NCBI RefSeq assembly: GCF_014860165.1
Contig: NZ_JACZKG010000059.1
Span: forward strand, 1-57,364
Source of the DNA: Devosia sp.
GTDB taxonomy: Bacteria; Pseudomonadota; Alphaproteobacteria; Rhizobiales; Devosiaceae
DNA: 57,364 bases
Reading direction: 5' to 3'
In this document: piece by piece, positions 17,814-24,952 of the stretch
Position numbering within the stretch: the first letter of the stretch is position 1
How the letters are laid out: every line of letters begins with the position of its first letter
Translations under genes and position numbers: made by a program
The notes under the pieces: generated by a model
What the model was told of the DNA's origin: nothing
Seen by the model: only the letters and a program-made list of their open reading frames with translations
Databases searched by the model: none

Positions 17814-19229
17814 ATGCGCTATCCCCGCGACCTCAACGGCTACGGCCCTAACCCGCCCAACGCCAACTGGCCCGGCGGCGCCCATGTGGCGGTGCAGTTC
17901 GTACTCAACTACGAAGAGGGTGGGGAAAACAACATCCTGCATGGCGATGCCGGTTCCGAGGCCTTCCTGGCCGATGTGGTCGGCGCCGCGCCCTGGCCGG
18001 GGCAGCGCCACTGGAATATCGAATCCATGTACGAATACGGCGCTCGTGCCGGCTTTTGGCGACTGCACAAGCTGTTCACCGAGACGCAGCTTCCCGTCAC
18101 CATCTATGGCGTCGCTACCGCCCTGATGCGGGCTCCGGCCCAGCTTGCGGCCATGCAGGAGGCCGGTTGGGAAATCGCCAGCCATGGCTACAAGTGGGTC
18201 GAGCACAAGGATATGGCCCCGGATGTGGAGCGGCAGCAGATCGCCGAGGCCATCCGCCTTCACACCATTGCCACCGGCGAGCGCCCGCGCGGCTGGTATA
18301 CCGGGCGCTGCTCTCTCAACACCGTCGACCTGGTCTCGGAAGAAGGCGGCTTCGCCTATGTCTCGGATACCTATGACGACGACCTGCCCTACTGGCGCGT
18401 CCACCAGGGCCGGCCGCAGCTCATCATTCCCTATACGCTGAGCGCCAACGACATGCGCTTCGTCACCGCCTCGGGCTTCGGCAATGGGGAGGCCTATTTC
18501 CAGTTTCTCAAGGACAGCTTTGACTGCCTCTATGCCGAGGGCGAGGCCGGTTCGCCCAAGATGATGTCGATCGGGCTGCATTGCCGTCTCGTTGGTCAGC
18601 CCGGCCGCTATCAGGGGCTCAAGAAGTTCATCGACTATATCCTGGGCTTCGACAAAGTTTGGGTGCCCACCCGCCTGGCCATTGCCGAGCACTGGGCCAA
18701 GGAGCACCCCTATGTGGCGCCCGAAGTGGTCCCGTCCCGGCTCGACAAGGACGAATTCGTCACGCGCTATGGCTCGATCTTCGAGCATTCGCACTGGATC
18801 GCCGAGCGCGCCTGGGCGGGCGAATTGGCGCCGGCCAACGACACGGCCATCGGCCTCCATTTCGCCCTGCGCAGCCAGTTCCGCATGGCGACAGCAGAAG
18901 AGCGCCTGGCCGTGCTGCGGGCCCACCCCGATCTCGCCGGCAAACTGGCCGCCGCCAAGCGCCTCACCGAAGCCTCGACCGCGGAGCAGGCCTCGGCCGG
19001 GCTCGATGCCCTGACCGATGCCGAGCGCGAGCGCTTCACCGCGCTCAACACGGCCTATGTGGAAAAGTTCGGCTTCCCCTTCATCATCGCCGTACGCGAC
19101 AACACCAAGTCGTCCATCCTCGCCGCCTTTGAGCAACGCATCAACAACAGCGCCGAGGTGGAATTCGCCACGGCCTGCGCGCAGGTAGAGCGGATTGCGC
19201 TGCTGCGGCTGCAGGCGGTTTTGCCGTAG
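17814..19229 (+). CDS. puuE: Bifunctional allantoinase (PuuE) / OHCU decarboxylase (UraD) fusion
   Basis: A 471-residue two-domain protein. Residues 1 to about 300 are a PuuE-type polysaccharide-deacetylase-fold allantoinase: YPRDLNGYGPNPPNANWPGGA, NYEEGGENN, ESMYEYGARAGFWRL, IASHGYKWVEHKDM and GLHCRLVGQPGRY. Residues from about 305 to the end are a UraD domain: FVTRYGSIFEHSHWIAERAW, RAHPDLAGKLA (likely catalytic His), and ALNTAYVEKFGFPFIIAVR. The second domain decarboxylates OHCU to S-allantoin and the first hydrolyses allantoin to allantoate, so two consecutive steps are in one chain. The start at 17814 (MRYPRDLNG) fits the family. Confidence 0.94.
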   Translation: MRYPRDLNGYGPNPPNANWPGGAHVAVQFVLNYEEGGENNILHGDAGSEAFLADVVGAAPWPGQRHWNIESMYEYGARAGFWRLHKLFTETQLPVTIYGVATALMRAPAQLAAMQEAGWEIASHGYKWVEHKDMAPDVERQQIAEAIRLHTIATGERPRGWYTGRCSLNTVDLVSEEGGFAYVSDTYDDDLPYWRVHQGRPQLIIPYTLSANDMRFVTASGFGNGEAYFQFLKDSFDCLYAEGEAGSPKMMSIGLHCRLVGQPGRYQGLKKFIDYILGFDKVWVPTRLAIAEHWAKEHPYVAPEVVPSRLDKDEFVTRYGSIFEHSHWIAERAWAGELAPANDTAIGLHFALRSQFRMATAEERLAVLRAHPDLAGKLAAAKRLTEASTAEQASAGLDALTDAERERFTALNTAYVEKFGFPFIIAVRDNTKSSILAAFEQRINNSAEVEFATACAQVERIALLRLQAVLP

Positions 19230-19256
19230 AGCACCAGGTCTGAGCCAGCCACCGCA

Positions 19257-19344
19257 CGTCACCCTCAGGCTTGACCCGAGGGCTCTTCTCTTGCTGGACG
19301 TCCGGCAAGTACCAATACCCTCGGGGTCAAGCCCGAGGGTGACG
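19257..19344. repeat. Nested long inverted repeat after the allantoinase fusion gene
   Basis: The outer arms 19257-19282 and 19318-19344 (CACCCTCAGGCTTGACCCGAGG and near-complement) differ by one mismatch and one inserted base. Inside is a second palindrome, TTGCTGGACGTCCGGCAA (19291-19308). It could act as a bidirectional terminator or be a dispersed palindromic unit. It starts 27 bases after the stop codon. Confidence 0.8.
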
Positions 19345-19377
19345 ATCGAGTATGTTGAAGTTTGGCTACGGGCAGCC

Positions 19378-19524
19378 CTACCCGTTCAGCTCATCCGGCT
19401 CAAAGCCGAGTTCGGGATGATCGCCAAACAGGCCCAGCACCAGCGCGAACAATGCCAGCCACGGCAGATGATGCTGTAGCCAGGAATGGGGCACGATCCC
19501 GTCATGAGTATTGAACTCGTCCAT
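19378..19524 (-). CDS. Small hypothetical membrane-type ORF
   Basis: A 48-residue frame from ATG 19524 to TAG 19378. It contains one hydrophobic segment (WLALFALVLGLFG) flanked by HDGIVPHSWLQHHLP and an acidic tail ending PDELNG. There is no clear ribosome site. The frame stays open for nine further codons upstream without another ATG, so it could be a small gene or the 3' remnant of a longer one. I do not recognise it. Confidence 0.35.
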   Translation of the reverse strand: MDEFNTHDGIVPHSWLQHHLPWLALFALVLGLFGDHPELGFEPDELNG

Positions 19525-19582
19525 GTCGGTAGCATCGGCCCAATGTTTGAAGATTTGGTAACCCTAACAGGCGATTAGGCGA

Positions 19583-19945
19583 CTACCAGGCATCCGCCTC
19601 CCGCACCAGGTGAACGATGCCGGCCGGGTTGAAGAACCAGCCGCCGCGAAATCCCGCCCCCAGATCTTCGATCGCATCGTTCCGCACCACCCCGGCTGCG
19701 CCGAGCTGCTCGGCCGCGCGGGGAAAATCCGGCGTGAACAGTTCCAGCCATACCTCGGCCTGCGAATAGCCGTGCACCTCGTCGATCCACAGCCGGTTCG
19801 GGCCGTGGATGAAGCCGACATTGCCCGGCTTTTCGGTGAAAGGCTCCAGACCCAGCGTATCCCGATAGAACGCCACGGTCTGCGCGTATTGATGTGTCGG
19901 CACCTTCATGGCGATGTTGATGCCGCCTTCTATCCACCTGCTCAT
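19583..19945 (-). CDS. VOC family protein (glyoxalase/bleomycin-resistance fold)
   Basis: A 120-residue single VOC-domain protein: GGINIAMKVPTHQYAQTVAFYRDTLGLEPF, then WIDEVHGYSQAEVWLELFTPDF, ending FFNPAGIVHLVREADAW. Such proteins use paired beta-alpha-beta units to bind a metal and small substrates, but here the activity is unknown. The start at 19945 has a run of seven G as ribosome site. It starts 8 bases after the SRPBCC gene stop, so the two form one minus-strand unit next to the ArsR regulator at 20497. Confidence 0.87.
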   Translation of the reverse strand: MSRWIEGGINIAMKVPTHQYAQTVAFYRDTLGLEPFTEKPGNVGFIHGPNRLWIDEVHGYSQAEVWLELFTPDFPRAAEQLGAAGVVRNDAIEDLGAGFRGGWFFNPAGIVHLVREADAW

Positions 19946-19953
19946 CGCCCCCC

Positions 19954-20445
19954 CTACTTGTAGAAGCCATCGCGCAGATTGATGCCGTGTTCGAGGTAAA
20001 CCTTGAGCGCGCACAGCATGCCGGTCCAGCCTTCGCAATTGCCAAAGGCCGCTTTCTGCGCCGCCTGATTATCGCGCCAGCCACTCTCGGCAATGCTCAC
20101 CAGCGTGCGACCATCCTCAAGGCCCTCGAAGGTCATCGTCACCGTCGTGTCATAGGAGCCACCCTGGTCGGGTGTGCCGTCGGCGGCACCCCAATGCAGC
20201 ACGATCTTCTTGTCCTGCACCACCTCGACCACATGCACCGGGAACGCGCCGGGAAAATCGTGGAAATCCCAGGTCACCGTGGCGCCGGTTTCCAGCCGCC
20301 CCTTGGCTCCCCCGGTGGTGAAGTAGCCGCTGAGTTGGGCGGGATCGACCACCGCCTCGAAAACCTCATGCACCGGCTTGCTGATCCGGCCGGACACCCT
20401 GAATTCCGGCGCAACGCGTTCGTTTTTGCTGATGACAGCACGCAT
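19954..20445 (-). CDS. SRPBCC / AHSA1-like domain protein
   Basis: A 163-residue START-like protein: ISKPVHEVFEAVVDPAQLSGYFTT, then FPVHVVEVVQDKKIVLHWG, TVTMTFEGLEDGRTLVSIAESGW and C-terminal GWTGMLCALKVYLEHG. These hydrophobic-pocket proteins are very often encoded beside an ArsR-type regulator, as here, divergent at 20497. The pair likely responds to one ligand, which cannot be named. The divergent gap of 51 bases holds an inverted repeat that could control both directions. Confidence 0.88.
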   Translation of the reverse strand: MRAVISKNERVAPEFRVSGRISKPVHEVFEAVVDPAQLSGYFTTGGAKGRLETGATVTWDFHDFPGAFPVHVVEVVQDKKIVLHWGAADGTPDQGGSYDTTVTMTFEGLEDGRTLVSIAESGWRDNQAAQKAAFGNCEGWTGMLCALKVYLEHGINLRDGFYK

Positions 20446-20478
20446 TTACCACTCCTCATGCTTGACGGACAGCACAAT

Positions 20479-20498
20479 ATGTTATAAAAACATAACAT
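20479..20498. promoter_or_regulatory. Operator overlapping the arsR-type start codon
   Basis: A perfect inverted repeat, ATGTTAT (20479-20485) and ATAACAT (20492-20498), lies in the 51-base divergent gap. Its right arm includes the first two bases of the ATG at 20497. A -35-like TTGACG at 20462 and a -10-like TATAAA at 20483 fit a promoter that would start at or just before the ATG. Autoregulation by the ArsR-type protein is the natural reading. Confidence 0.6.
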
Positions 20499-20826
20499 GT
20501 CAACCGAAGACGAAAACGACCTGATTTTCAAGGCCTTGGGCCATCGCTCGCGGCGGAAGATCGTCGATCTGCTCAAGCTCGAACCGCGCACCACTGGCAT
20601 GCTCTGCGACCTGCTGCCCGAGCTCGATCGTTGCACGGTGATGCAGCATCTGGGCGTGCTCGAAGAGGCCGGATTGGTCATCGCCGAACGGCGCGGCCGT
20701 GAGCGCTGGAACCATCTCGATGCCCTGCCCATCCACGCCATCCACGAGCGCTGGATCGGCCCTTACGCCGCTTATGCCGCCTCCATGCTGAGCAAGCTCA
20801 AGAGCCAGGTGGAAAGCCCGGTCTGA
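20497..20826 (+). CDS. ArsR family winged-helix regulator
   Basis: A 109-residue protein with a single winged-helix domain: ALGHRSRRKIVDLLKLEPRTTGMLCDLLPELDRCTVMQHLGVLEEAGLVIAERRGRERWNHL. It lacks the classical metal-binding CVC motif and belongs to the group paired with SRPBCC/AHSA1 genes (19954). No ribosome site is visible before the ATG, and the operator runs into it, so the message may be leaderless. It probably represses the divergent pair and itself, and may also govern the downstream GST gene. Confidence 0.9.
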   Translation: MSTEDENDLIFKALGHRSRRKIVDLLKLEPRTTGMLCDLLPELDRCTVMQHLGVLEEAGLVIAERRGRERWNHLDALPIHAIHERWIGPYAAYAASMLSKLKSQVESPV

Positions 20827-20877
20827 CTTGCAGCATCCGCGGCAAGGCGCTATGCGCCTTTGGCGCTGGAGGGCTCC

Positions 20878-21561
20878 ATGTACACGCTATACGTCGCCAA
20901 CAAGAACTACTCATCCTGGTCGCTGCGCCCCTGGGTGCTGATGCGCGAACTGGCCATTCCATTCGACGAACAGGTCCGCCCCTTCAACGACGGCCCGACC
21001 TTGGCCTTTGGCGATGTATCGCCCAGCGGCCGCTTCCCCTGCCTGGTCGATGGCGGCACCGTGGTCTGGGACTCCCTCGCCATCACCGAATACCTGGCGG
21101 AAGCGCATCCCCAGGTCTGGCCAGCCGACAAGGCCGCCCGCGCCTTCGCCCGCTCGGCGGCCGCCGAAATGCATTCCGGCTTTGCCAGCCTGCGCAATAT
21201 CTGCGGCATGAATGTCGGCATCCGCGTCGAGCTGGCATCCATCCCCGATGGCCTCGCCACCGACCTTGTCCGCCTCGATGCGCTGTGGACCGATGGCCTG
21301 ACCCGCTTCGGCGGACCGTTCCTTGCCGGCGACAAATTCACCGCCGTCGACGCCTTCTTCTCGGCTGTCGCCTTCCGCGTGCAGATCTACGATCTCCAGC
21401 TCAGCGCTCCCGCCCGCGCCTATGCGCAGCGCTTGCTCGACCTGCCCTCGATGCGCGATTGGTATGACGCCGCGCTCAAGGAAACCTGGCGCAAGGCCGC
21501 CTATGAGCGCGAGGCCCTTGCCGCCGGTCGCATCGTCGCCGATTATCGCCAGACTGCCTGA
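20878..21561 (+). CDS. Glutathione S-transferase family protein
   Basis: A 227-residue cytosolic GST. The N-terminal thioredoxin-fold domain has YVANKNYSSWSLRPWVLMREL, with catalytic-type Ser in YSSWS, followed by SPSGRFPCLVDGGTVVWDSLAITEYLAE. The C-terminal helical domain has GGPFLAGDKFTAVDAFF. The start at 20878 follows GGAGGG. It lies between the arsR-type gene and allE, 34 bases before the latter. Its substrate is unknown; a role in purine breakdown is not implied by family. Confidence 0.9.
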   Translation: MYTLYVANKNYSSWSLRPWVLMRELAIPFDEQVRPFNDGPTLAFGDVSPSGRFPCLVDGGTVVWDSLAITEYLAEAHPQVWPADKAARAFARSAAAEMHSGFASLRNICGMNVGIRVELASIPDGLATDLVRLDALWTDGLTRFGGPFLAGDKFTAVDAFFSAVAFRVQIYDLQLSAPARAYAQRLLDLPSMRDWYDAALKETWRKAAYEREALAAGRIVADYRQTA

Positions 21562-21595
21562 CTTCACCGCCAACCGGCACCACCTCGGGACCTTC

Positions 21596-22417
21596 ATGGC
21601 CGACACCACCTACGCCTCGCCTTCAGCCGGCCTGCCGCCGCAAATGGCGCTCCATACCGGCCGCGCGGTCTTCACCGAGGCCTATGCGCTGATCCCCCAT
21701 GGGGTGATGCGCGACATCGTCACCAGCTATCTGCCCCATTGGGACCAGACCCGCGCCTGGGTGATCGCCCGGCCGCTAACCGGCTTTGCCGAGACCTTCT
21801 CGCAATATATCGTGGAAGTGATGCCCGGCGGCGGCAGCACTCGGCCCGAGCCCAACAAGACGGCTGAAGGCGTGCTCTTCGTGGTCGATGGCCAGGCCAG
21901 CCTCACCGTCGAGGGCAAGAGCCACCTGCTCAAGGCGGGCGGCTACGCCTTCCTGCCGCCCGGCTGCAATTGGTCGCTGGCCAATCGCGGCACGGTCCCG
22001 GTCCGCTTTCATTGGGTGCGCAAGCGCTATGAAGCCGTCGATGGCATCGAGGCGCCCTCCGCCTTCGTTGCCAACGAGCAGGACGAACCCATCATCTGGA
22101 TGCCAGGCACCAACAACACCTGGGGCACCACGCGCTTCGTCGACCCCACCGACCTGCGCCATGACATGCATGTCAACATCGTCACCCTCGAGCCGGGCGC
22201 CGTCATTCCCTTCGAGGAAACCCATGTCATGGAGCACGGCCTCTACGTGCTCGAAGGCAAGGCGGTCTATCGCCTCAACCGCGACTGGGTCGAGGTGGAG
22301 GCCGGCGATTTCATGTGGCTGCGCGCCTTCTGTCCCCAGGCCTGCTATGCTGGCCCCAACAGATTTCGCTACCTGCTCTACAAGGACGTCAACCGCCACA
22401 TGAAGCTGGGCCTGTGA
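21596..22417 (+). CDS. allE: (S)-ureidoglycine aminohydrolase
   Basis: A 273-residue bicupin protein that releases ammonia from (S)-ureidoglycine to give (S)-ureidoglycolate. The N-terminal cupin has GVLFVVDGQASLTVEG and GGYAFLPPGCNW. The C-terminal cupin keeps the expected metal ligands: Glu, His and His in EETHVMEHG and Gln in FCPQACYAG, as in plant and E. coli enzymes. The start at 21596 (MADTTYASP) fits. It is followed at once by allA, giving two consecutive pathway steps. The preceding enzyme, allantoate amidohydrolase, is not in the window. Confidence 0.93.
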   Translation: MADTTYASPSAGLPPQMALHTGRAVFTEAYALIPHGVMRDIVTSYLPHWDQTRAWVIARPLTGFAETFSQYIVEVMPGGGSTRPEPNKTAEGVLFVVDGQASLTVEGKSHLLKAGGYAFLPPGCNWSLANRGTVPVRFHWVRKRYEAVDGIEAPSAFVANEQDEPIIWMPGTNNTWGTTRFVDPTDLRHDMHVNIVTLEPGAVIPFEETHVMEHGLYVLEGKAVYRLNRDWVEVEAGDFMWLRAFCPQACYAGPNRFRYLLYKDVNRHMKLGL

Positions 22418-22419
22418 GC

Positions 22420-22908
22420 ATGGACACGGTCGTCGTCGAACCGCTGACCGCGGCGGCCTTCGCGCCCTTCGGCCAGGTGATCGAGATCGATGGCGCGCAT
22501 CACTATCCGATCAATGGCGGGATGACCGAGCGCTACCACGATCTGGCGCGTGTGGAGTTAGGCGGCGTGCATCCCCGCCCGCTGATTTCCATCTTCCGCG
22601 GCCAGCCCTACGCTTTGCCGCTGACGCTCAAGCTGGTGGAGCGTCACCCTCTGGGCAGCCAGGCCTTCTACCCGCTGTCGGCCAGTCCCTGGCTGGTGAT
22701 AACAGCCGAGGACGAAGCTGGCAGGCCGGTCCGCCTCCGGGCCTTCCAGCCGGGCCCCGGCCAGGGCGTCAATATCGCCATGAACACTTGGCACGGCGTC
22801 CTGACCCCGCTTGAGGTCGCAGCCGATTTCCTCGTCGTCGACCGCGGCGGCGACGGCAACAATCTCGAAGAGCATGACTTCCAAGAGCCGTGGCTGATCA
22901 CGCGGTAA
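22420..22908 (+). CDS. allA: Ureidoglycolate lyase
   Basis: A 162-residue cupin-type enzyme that splits (S)-ureidoglycolate into glyoxylate and urea. Family stretches: PLTAAAFAPFGQVIE, INGGMTERYHDLARV, ISIFRGQPYALPLTLKLVERHPLGSQAFYPL, NTWHGVLTPL and FLVVDRGG. An in-frame GTG at 22414 overlapping the allE stop (GTGA) is an alternative start adding two residues. Translational coupling to allE is likely. Glyoxylate made here would be used by malate synthase G (2691). No urease or urea carboxylase gene is in the window. Confidence 0.94.
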   Translation: MDTVVVEPLTAAAFAPFGQVIEIDGAHHYPINGGMTERYHDLARVELGGVHPRPLISIFRGQPYALPLTLKLVERHPLGSQAFYPLSASPWLVITAEDEAGRPVRLRAFQPGPGQGVNIAMNTWHGVLTPLEVAADFLVVDRGGDGNNLEEHDFQEPWLITR

Positions 22909-22923
22909 CGCGTCCTTTCCAGC

Positions 22924-22999
22924 AGACCTCATCCTGAGCCTGTCGAAGGACGAGGTCGTGGCACAATGCCTCCACGCGCTCAGCTACCATGAGGGTCTC
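22924..22999. repeat. Palindromic repeat (CTGAGCCTGTCGAAGGAC type)
   Basis: AGACCTCATCCTGAGCCTG... at the left has a partial complement, ATGAGGGTCT, at the right. The left half is identical over nearly 40 bases to the start of the element at 39893. Relatives of this sequence are common in alphaproteobacterial gaps. It sits between allA and the YbaY/META gene. Confidence 0.7.
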
Positions 23000-23077
23000 T
23001 GGAGCCTGGGCCGGCGGCGCCCACCACCTCGCCACAGTCACACTGCTGCGCTAAGCTCGTGCGAAATGGAGGTCGCC

Positions 23078-23845
23078 ATGAGCCTGGTCCGCATTATCGT
23101 CGCCCTGCTCGCATTCGCACTCGCCATCCCGGCCATGGCCGAAGACATCACCTTCGCAGGCCTGGTGACCTATCGCGAACGGATGAGCCTGCCCTCTAAC
23201 GCGACGCTGACCATCACCCTGGTAAATCTCCCTGGCGAGCACCGCATCGCCGGCGCCAATGCCAGTCTTGGTGGCAAGGCCGGCTCACCCATCCAGTTCA
23301 CTCTCAATGTCCGCAGCGACGTCATCGCCGCCGGAGGCCAATATGGCCTCGTGGCCGAAATCTCGAGCGGCGGCCAAGTCGTCTTCCGCAACACCCAGCC
23401 GGCTCTGGTTGATGTGGCTGAGCCAGAAGGCAATGTCATCGAGGTTGAATTCTTTCCGCCCCCGCCGCACGATCCGGCTGAACAGGTCACCCCGCCCGTC
23501 GAGGCTCCCGATGCCCTGCTCGATGTCCTGTGGATGGTCACCAGCATTGGTGGCGAGCCCGTCCTGCCCCAGACCGAGGTGACCTTCTCCATCGCATCAG
23601 ACCACCGTGCCGGCGGCAATGGCGGCTGCAACAACTACTTCACCGAGGCCAGTTTCGGCGCCCCGCCCCTCGTCTTCGGCCCCATCGCCGGAACTCGCAT
23701 GGCCTGCGATGGCGTCGTCATGACCCAGGAGGCGCGCTTCTTCGCCGCGCTCGGCGCCACGGCGGGCTATGATCTTGTCGGCGATACGCTGAAGCTGGTG
23801 GATGCTGCCGGTATTCCTCTCGCAGGGCTGGTTCGCTCGCCCTGA
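23078..23845 (+). CDS. Exported YbaY/META domain protein
   Basis: A 255-residue secreted protein with a signal peptide cleaved near AMA-ED (about residue 20). Residues 22-130 resemble the YbaY/lipoprotein beta-sandwich (ITFAGLVTYRERMSLPSNATLTITLVN, IQFTLNVRSD). After a proline-rich linker the C-terminal part is a META domain (LLDVLWMVTSIGGEP, GGNGGCNNYF, FGPIAGTRMACDG, E-ARFFAAL). META proteins such as HslJ are linked to envelope stress or resistance. No lipobox is seen. The start at 23078 has GGAGGTCGCC before it. It is not obviously tied to purine breakdown. Confidence 0.85.
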   Translation: MSLVRIIVALLAFALAIPAMAEDITFAGLVTYRERMSLPSNATLTITLVNLPGEHRIAGANASLGGKAGSPIQFTLNVRSDVIAAGGQYGLVAEISSGGQVVFRNTQPALVDVAEPEGNVIEVEFFPPPPHDPAEQVTPPVEAPDALLDVLWMVTSIGGEPVLPQTEVTFSIASDHRAGGNGGCNNYFTEASFGAPPLVFGPIAGTRMACDGVVMTQEARFFAALGATAGYDLVGDTLKLVDAAGIPLAGLVRSP

Positions 23846-23901
23846 GCCTTTCCAACGCAGCCGGCCATGGCTAGGCTTTGCGGCGAGCCACCGGAGCCAT
23901 C

Positions 23902-24525
23902 ATGGACAAAGCCAATCTGATTTCCCGCCTGCTCGACGTCATCGAGCACGACATCGCACCCGTGACGAGCCAAGGCGTGGCGCGCGGCAACAAGCTCTTC
24001 GGCGCCGCCATCCTGCGCAAATCCGACCTGTCGGTCGTGGTGGCCGAAACCAACAACGAAATCGAGAATCCGCTGTGGCATGGCGAAATGCACGCCATCA
24101 AGCGCTTCTTCGAACTGCCGGAAGATCAGCGGCCGGAGGCCAAGGATTGCCTGTTTCTCGCCACCCACGAGCCGTGCTCGCTCTGCCTGTCGGGCATCAC
24201 CTGGTCGGGCTTTGACAATTTCTATTACCTGTTCAGCCATCAGGACAGCCGGGACAGCTTTGCCATCCCCTATGACATCCAGATCCTCAAGGCCGTCTAT
24301 GCCGTGCCCGACCCGGATCGTACCGCGGTTCCTGACGATAGACCGCTCTACAACCGCACCAATGCCTATTGGACCAGCTACAATATCGCGCAGCTGATCG
24401 CGAGCCTCGACCGCAGCCACAAGGAAGCCCTGCTGGAGCGCTTCGACAATCTCAACGGGCTCTATGCGGACCTGTCATCGACCTATCAGCACGGCAAGGG
24501 CAGCAAGGGCATCCCGCTGGCCTGA
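23902..24525 (+). CDS. Nucleoside/cytidine deaminase superfamily protein
   Basis: A 207-residue zinc deaminase-fold protein. The signature H-x-E is in WHGEMHAIK and the P-C-x-x-C in EPCSLC, which together bind zinc and provide the catalytic Glu. The C-terminal half (YDIQILKAVYAVPDPDR, RTNAYWTSYNIAQLI) is longer than in guanine or tRNA adenosine deaminases. The start at 23902 has GGAG upstream. It lies in the same direction behind the allE-allA genes and could deaminate a nucleobase or nucleoside, but the substrate is not deducible. Confidence 0.82.
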   Translation: MDKANLISRLLDVIEHDIAPVTSQGVARGNKLFGAAILRKSDLSVVVAETNNEIENPLWHGEMHAIKRFFELPEDQRPEAKDCLFLATHEPCSLCLSGITWSGFDNFYYLFSHQDSRDSFAIPYDIQILKAVYAVPDPDRTAVPDDRPLYNRTNAYWTSYNIAQLIASLDRSHKEALLERFDNLNGLYADLSSTYQHGKGSKGIPLA

Positions 24526-24526
24526 C

Positions 24527-24605
24527 CCCGCTCTTCGACGGGCTCAGGATGAAATCGACCGAGATCCTTGAGTAGCCTCGTGGTGAGCTTGTCGAACCAC
24601 GAGGC
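24527..24605. repeat. Palindromic repeat (TTCGACGGGCTCAGGATGA type)
   Basis: TCTTCGACGGGCTCAGGATGA and CCTCGTGGTGAGCTTGTCGAACCACGAGG are fragments of the same family as 22924 and 39893. The second is itself a hairpin (CCTCGTGG / CCACGAGG). It lies directly after the deaminase stop. Confidence 0.65.
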
Positions 24606-24616
24606 GTGTCACGAGA

Positions 24617-24742
24617 CTATTCGTGCGTCTCGATCACCAGCACTTCGCTGCGCGGCACGTCGGCAAACGACGCCGCAAAGGTCAGGAAGCTGATCGACAG
24701 GGCGAACAGGGCGGTGAGGAGGAGCTGGGTCATCTTTTTCAT
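24617..24742 (-). CDS. Small exported or membrane-anchored ORF (41 aa)
   Basis: A 41-residue frame from ATG 24742 to TAG 24617. It starts MKKMTQLLLTALFALSIS, continues as a hydrophobic stretch and ends with a polar tail, SEVLVIETHE. A basic start, a hydrophobic core and AASFAD look like a signal peptide or a single membrane helix with a short tail. An in-frame ATG at 24751 is possible. Codons are GC-rich like neighbouring genes. I do not recognise the family. Confidence 0.5.
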   Translation of the reverse strand: MKKMTQLLLTALFALSISFLTFAASFADVPRSEVLVIETHE

Positions 24743-24952
24743 TCCGGGCATGGCGTTGACGCTTTGGCTGACCGGGCCGCGATGGGCTTGCGTCAGCGTT
24801 GCTCTCCTCTAGTCGACCCGCTTTGAACGCAGGACCAATGCGCCATTAATCTGCCGTTCAGAATGCAGGTTGCCGCATGCCAGCCATGTCCGACCGAACC
24901 AAAGTCGACACCGCGCGTTGCTGTAGGGATCATTTCCGCGGAAGGCCCTGTG

